Shown: positions 1 to 14,159 of the stretch, one piece after another
Layout of the letters: each line of letters starts with the position of its first letter
Numbering within the stretch: position 1 is the first letter of the stretch
From: Strigops habroptila
Taxonomy: Eukaryota > Chordata > Aves > Psittaciformes > Psittacidae
Assembly: GCF_004027225.2 (NCBI RefSeq)
Contig: NC_044302.2
Span: 72,474,993-72,538,992, forward strand
Direction of reading: 5' to 3'
DNA: 64,000 nucleotides
The notes under the pieces: model-generated
What the model was told of the DNA's origin: nothing
The model's input: the letters and a program-made list of their open reading frames with translations, nothing else
Databases searched by the model: none
Made by a program: the position numbers and the translations under genes

Positions 1-2311
1 ATACTAGTACAGTAGCCTTTGCATATATTTTATAAATAAATGAACACATATTGGGGGTGCATGCTCAAAAAATCTTTCACCAGTACTGGCACATGATTAG
101 AAACATTCATCACTGACAAATAGTCTCTTCTAACCACAATCCAAAATAACACGTAAAATATTCAAGGACTTTTTGGCTCTAAACCACTAACAGAATTCTA
201 GCTGTTCTTACCTACACCATTTACCACAGTTTCTAGTCGTAATACCTATATTGTTTCCAAACCACAAAACAATCCATATTCTGGATAAACTTTGTTTAGT
301 TCCATTAGTTTTTAGCACACAGTAGGTGAAGAGGAGCTTTAAACATTACCACTTCACCTGAAAAATACACATACATAAATTCAGACACCTGGAAGTATTT
401 TAAAGAGCCCCGTTTTTGAAAAAATTCAAAACACAACTTCACCAGAATCATCACCTCATTCTTACATGAAACCTCTTATATTTGAGATAATAATAAGTCT
501 TAAAAAGAACATTAGCCTGAAGGGTTTTCTATTTAACGAAGTTGAATCAGTTCAACCTGACCAGAACTCAGCCTTGTTCCAAAGATACTTCTGACAAATG
601 AAAACATAGAATGTAGTAATTCTAGTATGTTTTATAAAAGTTTCACCTTCAAAATAAGCAAATACCAAAACCAAAAAGCAACAAAACAAACAAAAAATCC
701 CCACCCAAAACCTCAGCTATAGTTATAAAAATAATACAAGAGATTGTCTTAAAAATGCCCTTAACAGAAACCTTTGTCTTAGAGGAATTTTCTAATAGCT
801 GGATGCCCACAGAGGTGGTGAGATTGTAACACAATTTTTACTCTAAGACCAGGCCGTGACCAATCCTGACAAAGTCAGCACCTTCCTCAAAAGCACCCTT
901 TACATACTGAATTAAAATGTTTTTTTTTTTTTAAATAATGGCCTGTAAGTTTGCTAAACTTTTCTGCATCAAGCACATTCTTTTCATGCTCTGTCTGTAC
1001 CCAGTTATACAACATTTAATACTTGAAAACAAGTCCAAGCATGTAAGTTAATGAACACCACGCTCAGGAACAGACCAGAAAGTAAACTACATTGTAGACA
1101 ATAGGGCACATGTTTAGAAGTATTCTACAAGCCTGTTGGGTTTTTTATGTATATTCCTGGAAAAGATGAGCAGCTGTGATCTGTTGATGGACTACCCCCG
1201 TGGGTTTAACAACTGGCAAAAGCCAGGAGAGCATACACTTTATCTATACCGTGTGCCACAAACCTATGAAAACACAGACCACGTGATGACGTTCACCCAG
1301 CATATTTACTGGGCTGGTATGTCCTAGTTGGATGCTTGTATAGGTTAAAAAACACAGCATCAGCACCCCACCCACGAACTCATGAACAGCCAAGCAGAGC
1401 TCAACATATGGTAAAGTGATGAAAACTCAGCATAACTTAGAACAAGATTTTACGGCTATTACTGTCATTTGACACCTTCCAGTATCAGCTTTCTAAAAAT
1501 GGATTGATAGTTTTCTCCTGTAATCTGAGATGAACTCTATAAATTATCTGGAGTTGGAGATAGTTATAGACAGACTTAGGGTCTAATCTAGGTGCTGTTT
1601 AAAAGGATCCAGCATCAAAATTTAAAGTCAGTATCACGGCTGTTTCATTGACTGCACCAAATCAAACTGACAAACAACATTTCTGTTACCACATTAATTC
1701 AAAGTGAATCAAAAGCAAGGCACTTAATGTCAATTGTTCATTTGGTCTCAAACTGGATGTTACTGGCTCAGCAACTTCCATATAAAGCTATAGCACTTAC
1801 TCTGTTTAAGACCATGACACTTTTCAACTTTTCATGAAAAGAAAAGTTTCTGAACTTCTGTGCTATACCATTACACCGAATGTTATAGTCTGTTCTGTGT
1901 GTTATAAAAAGCTTCATACCTCCTACATTCATATGTTCTTTTATATAAAACATACAACATATGAAAGCAGACAACATGAAACATATTTGCAAAATAAGCA
2001 TTGCTACAAACACTCTATATTTAGCTTAAGCGCAATTTACAGTCAAAATAAAATAAAATAAAAAAGTTGATTAGATTTTCAGGAATAACCGGTGTTAACT
2101 CCAAAGTTGATTGATCTTATGTATTTTCTTTACGCTACATTGCTATGAGTAAACACTGTGGCTTAACCACTCTGATTCACAAATAACGAAGTATTCTATA
2201 AGCTTCAGTCCCAAATGTTACAACCCCTTCTCTTTTTACAGAGAAAAAAAGAAGGGGGCTTTTCAGCTGGGAGAGCTGGGTCTGAAGGCTAACAGGAGGA
2301 TGAATACTTAC
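1..2311 (-). other. RIC1: RIC1 intron 1 (partial)
   Basis: This AT-rich stretch lies downstream, on the minus strand, of the RIC1 exon 1 splice donor, so it is the start of RIC1 intron 1. I see no further RIC1 coding exon, no recognisable mobile element and no RNA gene in it. The short open frames look like chance. Confidence 0.75.
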
Positions 2312-2452
2312 TCTGCAGTACCAGATGCTTAGCTGTGATGGGGATAACACTGCGAAGAAAGCTCTCTGGGGATCCGTCTGGATGTGAAGAGGTTGCTCCA
2401 GGGACTCCAGAGGACACAACAGCCTCTTGGGCCAGCCGCTGAGGAAATACAT
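2312..2452 (-). CDS. RIC1: RIC1 first coding exon
   Basis: This exon encodes the first 47 residues of RIC1, the partner of RGP1. The RIC1-RGP1 complex is a guanine-nucleotide exchange factor for RAB6A and acts in retrograde traffic at the Golgi. The translation starts [15 protein letters not shown] and continues through [10 protein letters not shown] to LSIWYCR, which closely matches the N-terminus of human RIC1 as I know it; this is the start of the WD40-type propeller region. The exon ends on a complete codon (phase 0), followed by a consensus donor GTAAGT at 2311-2306. The start ATG sits just downstream of a CpG island. The rest of the gene lies to the left of the window on the minus strand. 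In human, RIC1 is also the next gene after PDCD1LG2 and in the same orientation. No damage is visible. Confidence 0.95.
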
Positions 2453-3110
2453 GGCTGTAGATTTCCCTTTTCCCGAGAAGCGGGGTCTCAGCTTGCTCTA
2501 GCCTAGCCGAGGGACAGAGGGGACATCAGCCGAAGGAGAGAAGTAGGAGGGCTCGCCAGCCGCTCGACGGCCTTCGCGCGAAGGGCTCTGACCAGCAGCC
2601 CGGAGCCGACCACGCATAATCACTGGCAAAGCGACGGGACCCCCCGGGTCACCACGGCCGCCCGGGAGGGGGGCGACTAAGGCCTCCCCGCCGCTGGGGG
2701 CTATGGGCCGTCGCCCCCAGCCGCTGCCGGTGCTCCCTTGCGGACGCGGGGAGCGCCGCAGCCGCCGAGGGCAGAGGTGTAGGCAAGTCCGGGGTGGGGC
2801 GAGAGCCAAGCGGGCCGCAGCCTGAGGGAGGCGGCGGGGGAAGCGGCCGGTCACTGCTCCGAGCAGGCCCTCGGGAGCTGCGGCGGCTGCAGCGGAGGCT
2901 CCTCCCTCCCGCGGGTGACTCGCCCACCCGCTCTCCGCGTCGCTGTCGCGGCCGAGGCCCCCGTCGCCATCTCCCCCCCTCCTCCTCCTCCGCTACGGCG
3001 CCTGAGCACCCCGGCCCCAAGCGCGACAGCGGCCCCGCGGCGAGCGACGGGGCTGGGCCGGGGCGGGGCCGCGCGCACAGCCGCCCATTGGCCCCGGCGG
3101 CGGGACCGCT

Positions 3111-3124
3111 CGGAAGTGACGTCA
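3111..3124. promoter_or_regulatory. ETS/CRE composite site
   Basis: CGGAAG is fused to a perfect palindromic CRE, TGACGTCA (3117-3124). The pair lies next to a GC box and a CCAAT box in the RIC1 CpG island. ETS-CRE pairs are common in housekeeping promoters. Binding is inferred from the motif only. Confidence 0.6.
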
Positions 3125-3270
3125 GCGGCGCCCGAGGCTCCCGGCCCCGAGAGACTCCGTGTCAAGGTTCCGAGCGGGAAGACGCGCTGCGCCGCCGGGG
3201 CCGGGGCGGGAGCGGGCGGGGGCAGCTCTTACACATGCGCGGAAGAGGAGCTTCGCGGGGAGGGCTGTTC

Positions 3271-3282
3271 TGCGCAAGCGCG
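3271..3282. promoter_or_regulatory. NRF1-type site 1
   Basis: TGCGCAAGCGCG matches the NRF1 consensus (Y)GCGCANGCGC(R). It is one of two such sites about 45 bp apart in the RIC1 CpG island. Binding is inferred. Confidence 0.55.
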
Positions 3283-3324
3283 CAGATGTGCCGGCCGCCG
3301 GTCGCGGCGGGGCCGGTGGCGGTG

Positions 3325-3335
3325 TGCGCATGCGC
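3325..3335. promoter_or_regulatory. NRF1-type site 2
   Basis: TGCGCATGCGC is a perfect palindromic NRF1 motif and the second of the pair in the RIC1 CpG island. Binding is inferred. Confidence 0.55.
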
Positions 3336-6300
3336 GGCGGGGCCGTGGGGCGGGGGGACAGCGGGACAGCGTCGTGTCCCGCCCCGCCGGGACGGGGCTT
3401 GTGGCGGCCCTGTGGGGCCTGCGCCATCGGGGTTCGCGCGCGGTGTGCGGGCCGGGTCCGTGGGGCGGTGAAAGCCTGTTCCGAGCGGGCTGTGGTGCTC
3501 GGGTGAGGCTCGGCCGCCTGCTGCAGCCGCCGGCCGGTGGGCTGCTCACGCCTCGCAACGCTGCGAGGCCAGGGCGTGCTCCCCGGCTTAGTGCTGCGGA
3601 GCCTCTGCGCGAAATAGATCCCTTTCGCACCCAGGCTGCTACCTTGGAGGTGTAGGGGTGCCTTGGTGATAGAGAGGTGCAGGGGAGGACTGCTGTAGGT
3701 GGTGGAGGCAAGTGTAAGTGAGAGGGTCCGGGGAGTCGCCACATGGATATTGCCGTTGAGGCGGTGTTGTGGGGATGAGGTGAGCACAGGCGCAGGGAAC
3801 AGCTGCAGGTGCAGCAGGGTGCCCAGATGCTGTTTCTCACACATTAAGGAGAGAGCAGGAGCCTGAGGTGTGAAGGATGAAAAAAAGAAGCTAAAGCTAT
3901 AGGTTTGGAGGTGGTGAATGAGCTTTTTAGTCTCCTCTGGTAATTGAAAAGTAGAAGGAAGTGGAACAGAACCAAAGGTAGATGTCTACACCATTGCAAG
4001 GGCAGTGTCTGTGTTTGAAAGAGTAGCTGCTGTAGAAATAACCAGAAAGCTTACTGAACCGGTCATGCAGCACTGCTTATTAGAGGAGTTCCTCTGGATT
4101 GAGCTGTCTTAAAACAGGTCTTGCTGCATGCAAGTGGCCCAGTTCCCTTCAAATAACATGGTCTGTCCCCACACCAAAGGCCTGCTCTCTTGTAATATCT
4201 TTTTCGTAATAAATTGTTCTTACTGTATAAATACCACATTCCATCTGAAATATTTCCATTTGAATGTAAACACAGAAGTGAGTTGTAAGAATGTATATGT
4301 CAGGCTCCAAACAAAACCATAATATGCCTTGGAAAAAAATTGTATTAAAGGAGCAAAATACCAAGGTATTTTGTACCCTAGACTTTTAAGTGGGCAACTT
4401 GGAAATGCCCTACCATCAAATTTCCTGCTCTCAGATAGATACCAGTTAGTGCTTCTGTTACAAATACCCTCTTTACTATAGGTGCTTCTCTTTTGGCTTG
4501 ATTTTTTTTCTAGCTAGCCTTCTAAATTAGGAGATGGAAATGATACTTAGTGTGGCACCATCTCATTAAGTCCTCTTCCTGATAGTACAAAAGAAATAGC
4601 ACAAAATATATTCTGAAGAACAGGTATGACTTTTAGAATCATCCTTCTTTCAGCTCAATTACATTTTGCCAAGTTCCTCTTACTTGATGAAATTTCTCAG
4701 GAAAATCCATGAAATCCAATTAGCAAGGGACCTGCGTGTCGATGCTACAGCATCTTAACACGTGTAAGCATAACAGACAAACGTGCTTCCAGCTCATGCT
4801 GTTCCTGCAGAACAATGTCAGGTTGTGTGCTGAGAGTAGCATTAATGAAGGAAACAGCTGCTGCTGTTAATAGCAACTACGCTGTAGGACTTTGTTGTGT
4901 GTCTACATTGTGCAAAGTAAAGAGACCAACATCTTTGTAATGTTTGCATTGCTGCTATTGTTGCTTTCTTAGTGGAGAGGCATGAGGCACATATTTAAAA
5001 TTAGAAATCATGATGGTGCAGTGTTTTGTTAAGAGTGTAACTATCAAAATCCTCACACCAGTTATATGAATATGATCTGAACTGTCACTTTTGATACCTT
5101 TTTTTGGGCTAAATCAAGAACATACTCAGATGCCTAGAATGGTAATTTGGTAATAATAGACTTTTTTAATCATGTTTGTACTTGAGTATAAAAACATAAG
5201 CATGTTTCTCAATGTGGTGGTATTAGAATCTAACTCGTATACCCTAGGACTCAAAAGTTGTGTAGAAATGAAATGCATGGAGGGGACCAAGCTCACAGAG
5301 TTTCTTAACAGATCTGGCAGTGACTACCAAGGCTCAGTTACAGGACATAGCAGCGAGGCTATGATAACAAAGCTCAACAGGATTGTGAAAGGCCTTTATG
5401 CACAGAGATCCAGTTGTCAGTTGTCATCAAGTTCACCTAGCTGAAGATAAGGCTTGCTTGCAGCTGCGTGCTCGGTGACAGTCATGTTGTTTTGGAATCT
5501 GGACTCTTGAGACAGCTGTGTCCTGGAAAGGAAGAGCTCATGCAGCGCCGTGGGAACCTCCAGGGACATTGGAATATTGTAAGCCTAGATACTTAAGTCT
5601 TAGTATTAGCAGGCTAGTGAAAGGAAGGAACGAGGACTGCTGGTGGCAGAAGATCCAGGATGAAAATGTTGCAAGAGGGTAGATACTCTTCACAGTTGCC
5701 ACTGTTAAGACTCCTGGCATCAATTCGCAGCTATTGCCATGAACTGTCATTTAGATTGTACAGCTAGCTCCCAACTGGTGTTATACTGCAGCTGTTGCAT
5801 GAACAAGTATGGAGGTTCCGTCCTTGTATGTGAAATCCCACTATTGTCACAACCAGCAGCATAGCTCAAAGCCAAACCAAAAACCTTCCAGAAAGACTGT
5901 TAGTGGGGCATGCTCATAGTCAGTGGCATGAATTTTTTGCCATGCTGCTTACGGATGCAGGCAGTATGTCATATAAACCACAGAACGTCTGTGACAATGT
6001 AGAAGCATCTGTGTTATGTACATCAAAACATCAAATCATCTTGACTTTTTAGAACTGGTTATGTAACCGTAGATTTCTGCTACTGAAGTGTGAAGATTAC
6101 CACAGCTTAGCCTGTTATATAAACTGCCTGTTTTACTTAGTCATCTTTTGACCAGCCAAAATGTACTTTTTCGTTAAAAACAGAGCCACATAAACAGAAC
6201 AAGACAGGGCAAGTATTCAACTCAGTTTGCTATAGACCATCCAGGTGTGATTTCAGTGTGCAGATTATGATGATTGTTACTGTCCTTAAAGATGAACTCT

Positions 6301-6785
6301 AAAGAAGTGTCAAAATAATATCGGAAATAAAAATAAAAAGCAGTAGAAGTGATTTTCTGTAACACCACAGGAAGATCTTACATATTTTAAAAGGAAAAAA
6401 CAAACGAACTAAAAAACCCCTCACCAAACAGATAGTGGATTAAATGCTACGGCTAGTCAGCTGCAAAGCTGTGAGTTTCAATAAAACACAGAGGAAAATC
6501 ACTCTGGTTATTACAGACATTTTCTGAGTTTAGCCAAGAGAGGTGGAAAGAGTATCCCTGTGAAGAGACTGTTAGAAGGAAGGGGAAGAATAGTTTGTTC
6601 TATTGTTACTGCAAAATCACAGTCAGCATTCTGTGTTTATATACAGTGTATGACCCAAAGTACTGGGACAATACTTACTTGCAATAACTAGACTCTGTCA
6701 TTTTACCACATAGAACAATCATCCTGGAATAGGCCAGTATAGTTCTTTTGGATTAATCATTACGTATATACACATTTCCTTTCAA

Positions 6786-6805
6786 TTTTTTTTTTTTTTT
6801 TTTTT
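6786..6805. repeat. poly-T tract
   Basis: A run of 20 T. No element could be recognised next to it. Confidence 0.9.
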
Positions 6806-9800
6806 GATTTTGTGTCGTGCTATGATTAAGTAGCTAAAAAACTAATTCTGAGCAAAAAAAAGTGCAAGTAGTAAAATTAATTGGATACATTCCACCTGAT
6901 TTTCTTAGCAATCAGTTATTCAGAGATGGACACAAAATCATTTGGCAACATTATTTATCATTTGATAATTTATAACATTATGTAATTATGATTACTGGCT
7001 TGAGATCATTCCCTAATTACCTGTATATACTCACGATCTGTTTTGTATTGGTATGTTGTTTCACAGCAGTCCCACAGTATTTTTTTCAGTTTCTCACTGG
7101 ACAGTTTGTGTAACCAGTAGCGTTAGAACTCAGTTTCCTGAGTTTTGCAATAGAGTTTTGCAATAATGTTTCTGTGTTTTTTTCAGTGCATGAACTCAAC
7201 AACTGGCTTATTTTTATTCTGAATTTTGGAAAAGTGTATGTTATTCAGAAGTGGTTTTCACTAAGCATTAAGAACACAAGCCTAAAATTTGCAAGTAAAT
7301 AAATTTGCTAGTGAATTTTGCAGCAGAAATATATATGGGTACAAATATCACAATAAAGTTGTAGTTATAGTTAGGGTAGAAATCAAATAAATTTGAGACA
7401 AAACTACTTTCTTATGTTTACTTGTCTCTGAGAAAATAGAAAGGAAAATCAAAGCAGAGCTCTTGTGTCAGACACTGACAGCCAAACACAATCTATAAAG
7501 CCAAATATGAAGGGAGAAAAAGATCTGAAAGTTCTGAAAGCAACCCATATCACTTACTGGATTAATCATTGTCAGCATCAGTAAATACATGTGCCAGAAA
7601 ATGGGCTATCAGATTTAACATAGCTACTGGAATATTTGCAGAAGGTTTGGGTTCTTTGGAATAAAACTGATAAAGAAAAAACCCCGAGAACTCCAGTTTC
7701 TTTTTTGTAACTGCTGTAAATTTGGCAGGAGGTTATTCTTTTTTAGATTCTTCTACCTCAGTGAAAATATCCTCAGAAATACGTTATCTTCTGTCAGACT
7801 TCATCGTCTGGAGTTCATTAACTGCTGAATATACTCTTAGTTTCGTGAGTAGCCTATAACTGAAGTGTTTGCTTTGTGCACACAATGACTTTACCAAAAG
7901 CTGTTGAGGGTTCTGAATGTGTCTGGAGAATTGCCTTCATTGAAGGTGTTTGATATTTGATAGTAGGAAGCTGAAACATCGAGAATCATGGATCATTTTT
8001 AAAGTCTTGGCTTTAGGAAGTCTGTTTATTCTTCTAGATTCTGGAACACATTATGCAGCCACTTAAGGAAAGCACCAACATTATGAACTGCAGATCATTT
8101 AACTGGATTAGATCACCTCTGATTAGTAAAGAGGGTACATATATATATATATCCTTTCAAGAAGAAATGGGGGTTGTAGAAGGAGCTAAATTACTCTGGT
8201 ATGCATTTCTTAACATCTTACTCAGTTTAAACTAGCTCTGGAAGAACATTTTCTATTCACAAACTGACCATAGAACTGTACAAGCTGTCATGTGTGGAAA
8301 GGAAGTAATTAAACTTTTTGGGGGTGATGGCTGCATGTTTTCACCAGTTAACAGCCTCTACATGAAGGATAGTGTACACAGAACAGTTACACTTTATTAA
8401 GTGGATGTGGGAATTCCGGGCAAAACAGTAGCAGAGATAGGAGCTCTTGCCTATGGAATCATTGGTAGATAGGATGACCTAGTCTCATAGTATTTTATAA
8501 ATTTAAGTATTTGGGTTTACTAGGTGTTTCTAGTAATTTTGTGAACATTTGCTGTATTGTATCATCTGAAACTTGTGAAAGTGGCGTTGAATTATATTGC
8601 CATACATATTACATTGATACATGTTGTGCATAACACAAGTGTTACGGATACAGTATTATCTCTAACAGATCACACCCTGACTCCGTTGTTGAGTTTGAAG
8701 AAGAATATCTTCAATCTGTAGAGGTTGAAGGAGAACATACATGTTGGAGATAAGAGTCTGATCTGGTAGGGTATTGGACGTCATCTGCAGCATGGGACAC
8801 CATCTCTATCCAAGAAGCAGGATCCTGACTTGAAGGTGTCAAGATGCAAAACACATTTGCACGTATACTCTTGAGCATATACAAGGAACAAAATGAAAGA
8901 AGAAACCAGGGACTTTCTTGTATATGATTAGTGGATATTAACCTTAGTTTCATCTTCTGTGTCTCTTCGTTGTAGGCACTTGTCTGGGCTGAGATGCATT
9001 AGTAACCTCTGACAGCATGTTAAGGTACCTGTAGCATTAGAGCAGTGCCCTCTGCAGGCTTTTACGTGGTAACCAAGAGAGAGCAACTCCACTCTTCTTT
9101 TGATTACATATTTGTACTGGTTGAGCTAGTTATTTTTAAATATTTTGCTAACAGAACATCATCTGAACTTTAGAATTTTATTCCCACGCTGCTTGGAAAC
9201 AAACACGAAGTGCTGTAAGTGAACATCCACAAGGTGCTATGCAAACAAATTACATGCTTGTTTCAAGGGCCTGGTTTCCTATCAGTTTGTATGCTTCAAC
9301 CATACAACATCCTGGGAAACAGGAATTCCAGTTTCCATCTCTCTTCCCCTTAGGAGCTCATCTTTGTCTATTCTGACCTGGCTGTATCTGAAAGAAATGG
9401 TGATCAGTTCAGTTTTTAGTTCTTTGTGATCAGTGACAACACTGATCAACTGTTTTATAGGGGCCCTGTGTCAGGTTTAGCCAAGTTGATACTGCAGTAG
9501 AGCTGTCCCAAATACAGCTGATATACAGCTGCAAGTACAACTGAAATTGTCACTGTTAGAGAAGGCATCATATTTTGAGCTGTTTCCTGTTGAAGACCAA
9601 TGTAAAAGAAGTTATTTTCAAACTTTGATTTTTTTCTACTTGTGATGATTTATCTATTGTGCCTTAAAATAGTTTCCAGTTGCAGGATAAAACTCGGAAA
9701 CCATTTATCGCTTGGTAAATTACATGAACACAGATTGCTCATCCAAAATCATCCCATTCAATGCAAGAATGTCAACAGCATAAAGTAGAGCCTTTTCGTT

Positions 9801-12346
9801 ACTGTATTTATGGGTAAATTGCTCTTCTTCATGCCTCTCTCTTGCACATCAAACAAAACATGTTTCCCAGTCAGGAGGCTCAGAGCAGTGAGGACAACTA
9901 CATGCCAAGAGTTCTAACTGCTGGTCTGAAACCATGCAGGGAAATCTGTGTGGTCTCTAGGAAGCCACCTAAGTCTTTGTTGTTACAATCCTGCTAATAA
10001 TATGTGCCTCACCAAACCATTATATGTGTAAATTAGTTAAGGAGACAGATTCCAAGTTGTTTGTCAAGCAGGAGCTTGTACTTAGTTAGTTCAGCTGAAG
10101 ATCTGAAGGGGCAAAAATGCAATGTCAGAACTAGCTGGTAATACACAAGCACACAAAAAGGGTGCATATTGTTAGTTACATTCTTAGATGGACCTGACAG
10201 GTATTAAATAACATATCAGAAAAATAAACCCATTGAAGAAGAATGCATTAGAAAAGTTACAGAGGGTTGGTTGACTATCCATATTTAGAAAAATCTCAGA
10301 ACTATCCTGTGGCTTGTTTAGAGGTTTGACGTTTGTAAGCAGACAAAACACCATGTGGAGCTGTAGAGCTTGTTCTCCTGGAGATGTAAATGTGATAGCA
10401 TCAAAACAGCAGAATAAAAGGGGAAGTGCTGTATGAACTTCTCTTTTAGAGTACACTCCAGTAGTCACATTTTTTTGGTCACTAAACCATGACAACCTTT
10501 CAGTAGTTCCTTGATAGAGTTAAATAGATGTTTTCTTAAATGTAATCAAAGCACTTGATTTCAGTGATACTATCTTAATAAAAAAGAAGAGAAGCATTTC
10601 AGCTTTTGTAGACCATACCCACAAAACTACTGAGTAGAAAGCAAAGTGGCTGGAATGCTGACAGAACAAAAGAAAATTCTGTACACTGACACTTGTTTGG
10701 TAAGCATGTTATGTATCATTGGGTGCCAGTTTTTCAGCTTGAATACTACTTTATGACTTGTCTTAATGCTTATAGTAAATAAAGGAAAATTAATGCAAAA
10801 TAAGGACATGCACAGGCAGAAATGTTTCCTTTAATCATCCTTTTGGAATTGTGTGATGAAAGGTAGCACCAATTGTTCTTAAACAATCCTGGGAAACACA
10901 GGTCTCACAGTGACTGGCGTATTTACAGTCTTATCAAAAATGATTACTAGGTTTTGTTAAGAATACTATACTTCCATAGTAAGAATTATTTTTCTGTTTA
11001 TTTATGTAGGTCAACAAAAATTGCTGGCCAACCCTGAGCGTACTGGAATAATCTCTGTGACTGAAAATCCAAAAGATGCAGCAAGATGTTTAGTCAGAAG
11101 GCTCTAGTTTAGCAAGCATGTTCTTGAAGTGCCTCAGTGACTCACACTGGCTTCAATGGTAATTAAATCCATTAAACACTTTAGGACTTTCAGTGTGCCC
11201 TGCTGTAAAGAGGAGTATTTTTTATTCACACTTTGAAAATTAACAAAGCATGTTTTTAAGTGTTTTAGCATTCCTAAACCAGGGCTACAATACTGACACT
11301 TTTTTAATCATTGATGGCCCTAACAAATGTCAGCTCAGTATTACTTTACTAATTGTAATAAGACCAATATTTTATTGGTCTGTAAGTTCAAGGTGTTCTT
11401 GTCTCTTGAACACTGTGGCTGTTCTCACCCTTTCATTTCAAAAAGGGCACCAAAGGCAAAAAGAATGATCAAACGCCTCAGGATTGCAGGCTGCTGACTA
11501 GGAGCTGACCCAGGGTTAAGCTCAGTGAACAGGATGTGGAAAATTATTGTACGTGACCTGAAAAGGACTGCAAATGTGAATGTACATGTAAGATATGAGT
11601 GAGGTCATGCATGTGTTTCACTATTGACTTAAAGACAGACCAGCCAGAGGAGGAACTGGATCAGGCCACCTGCACATCCATGCTTATGTGAGTGTGGTTT
11701 GTGTTTAGGTGGTAATCGTGCACAGAAGAGATGAGGGTGAAACACTGCAAAATCTATGAATCATGTGATACTCTTGGCCTTGTGAGGCTTCTGTCTTGTG
11801 TTCCTCTTCCCCAAGTTTTGTAGCAGTCCTTGAAATAGTGACATTTCATCCCTCCTTCCTTCATACTCCCACTAAGAGCTGGATTTCAAAATATTATACC
11901 ACTTGCTGAGACAGCAGAATAAGATGCCCATGTTACAGGCAGAGTCCTGCGCTGTGTTGCAAATATAGCTGTAGAGGTCTGAAGCGAAGTTCCCAAAAGT
12001 GACATGAAAATATCAATTAAGGAGCTGAACTTATGCCAGCAGAAGAATGCAAGAGGTACAGATATGCAGGTGGTACAGAAATAAAGGATTTTGCACCAAA
12101 CCCAGGACATTATAATTTCATTATTAACAAAATAAGTGGAACCACTTAGCAATTTCGTGTTTGAACATGTAAATGACAGGCAAGAATATAAGCTTCCATC
12201 ATGTCAATAGCAATGGAAGTTGCCACTGTTATGCCTGTTTGACAAGGGCTAGGTGTCATTAAAACTGTAAGAACACTAGAGCTGGATTCCAAGTCTCTCT
12301 GTTACAAAACGCATACATGATGCTAATGCAGAGCAAATAATCTTTT

Positions 12347-12358
12347 GGGGGGGGGGGG
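12347..12358. repeat. G12 homopolymer
   Basis: Twelve consecutive G in AT-rich intergenic sequence. Runs of this kind are prone to length variation and sequencing error. Confidence 0.9.
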
Positions 12359-14159
12359 TGGAAATTTAGAAGAAAACATCTGTCAGTGGTATTTTTGTTT
12401 TCCCTCAATGTTTCCCACAAGAAGCAACTTGAGCTGTTGTTCTCATGGCGTTCAGAAACAACCCTCACACACCCTCAACATCCCTGGACAGAGCACAGTG
12501 CTTGGGCATCAGACAGCTTGTCTGATAGAATTTGTAGTTTGACCTGAAATAGCACCTTAGTCAGATAGCATAAAATGCTCACACCTCTGTCTTTGTAAAA
12601 TAAAGCCTTTGGAGACTTAGCAGCAAAATGGGATTGTTGGAGACATCAGGCAGACAGTGGTACTATGACTCAGTTGATGTAATGTAGGTAAAAATGTTAA
12701 CAAATGCGTTGTCGTTTTACTTTTGCTTTTTCTGTGGCTCTTGGCACATACAGCTCAGGAGAAGTTTGAGATATGAAATATGCAGAGGACAGCATGGGGC
12801 GAGGAGAAGAACCAGACAGAAAATAGGACTGAATATCATTATTCCAGCATACAAAGAAACCTTTACCAATTTGCTAACAAGTTCCTGATTAGACACCCCC
12901 ATTGAAATCCTGTTTCCGTTTGAGACTCACAGTATGCCAGGGTTACGTGCTCAACAGCCATGACAGGGGTTAAATAACTGAATAGCAACACAGTTTGCTT
13001 AGCTATGAAACTATTCTCTTTTCACATCCTCAGGGCTGTATGGTAAAACATTCTTCAATTTTTTAGCAGCCTATTGCCTGTTTTGTGGGGGGGAAAGGGA
13101 GAAGTATCATAGTCACCACTTGTCATTGTCTTTGTTTAATAGTACTTGCTTTGTTCTTGCATTTTGCCATGTTTTTTGTGTTTTGTTGTTTTTTTTGTGG
13201 GGTTTTTTCTGTAAATGATGGGATCTTCTTATGAGGTCTTGATTATAATTCCCCATTACTCTGTTTGGTATTAGGCCTTTCTGTCCACTTGAGATGATGA
13301 TTTATTCAACTGAAAATCACTTGCCTCCATACAGTGATACTTTGCATAACGCTCTCTTTAAGTTAAAATGCCTTGCCTGAGCATGGTTGTTCAGTAAAGC
13401 CAGAACTAGTGCAAGGAAGGTCTCTATCACTATTGCTTTATTAGCCGTACCAATCTTCTGGTCTGCTGTGTTGTGAGAAGTAGGAAAGTTGTGCTGCGAA
13501 GATGTTGGAAACAGCCCTGAGATGGCATCTCATTGGATTTAACCAAGTTTGTTTTGAAAAAGAGAAAAGTGAACAGGTCACTAAAGCATGTAACCAGTCC
13601 ATCTGACTTGAGATACGCAGCATTGTGGTCAGCTCAGTGAAACTTAACTGCAGAGAAAGTGGACAACTTTTGTTTCCTGATTACTTTCCTATTTTCTGGG
13701 AGGAAAGTCCATTTGAGTGGGTATAGGGATTGAGTTGGCTGCATTTCTGCTCAGTTTGCATACCTTTGCTTGGAACTTAGACTATCCCTGCTTTCCCAAG
13801 GAACAAAAATTGTGCTGCTTAGCAAAGAAGAGCAACTGGAAGTTAACTGACTTAAAATCTTTGCTAATAGACAGTTATAGTTGAGTATGATATATAGCTC
13901 TCTGCATCTGTGCTTCCCCATTGCAAAAAAAAAATCATGTAGTATTTAAAAATAGCAACATGCAGGGCTGCAGTTAAACACAACAGTTAAAGCAGAAGCA
14001 CAGATACTGCGGAAGTGTCTGCTCTAAGAATAGCAGTCACAGGAGATGTCCTGCTCTTGTACAAAAATGATTGCTATTAAAAGCAGTAATAATGAACACA
14101 GGATATTTTACAGAAGGCAACAGACTCCTCATTGCCAGGGGGCTGTGTGCAACAGGAGG

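Larger units (their letters stand above)
2470..3600 (-). promoter_or_regulatory. CpG-island promoter of RIC1
   Basis: A GC-rich, CpG-dense block of about 1.1 kb covers the RIC1 5' UTR and promoter. It lacks an obvious TATA box and holds a GC box at 3060-3069, an inverted CCAAT box (ATTGG) at 3087-3091, an ETS-CRE composite and two NRF1-type palindromes. This is the architecture of a broadly expressed gene. Long open frames on both strands here are a by-product of GC richness. I cannot place the transcription start exactly. Confidence 0.8.

Noticed and set aside
2498-3844. Several long open frames (100-246 codons) on both strands around 2.5-3.8 kb
   Set aside because: They overlap each other in a CpG island, are Arg/Pro/Ala/Gly-rich and match no family. 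GC-rich DNA is poor in stop codons.
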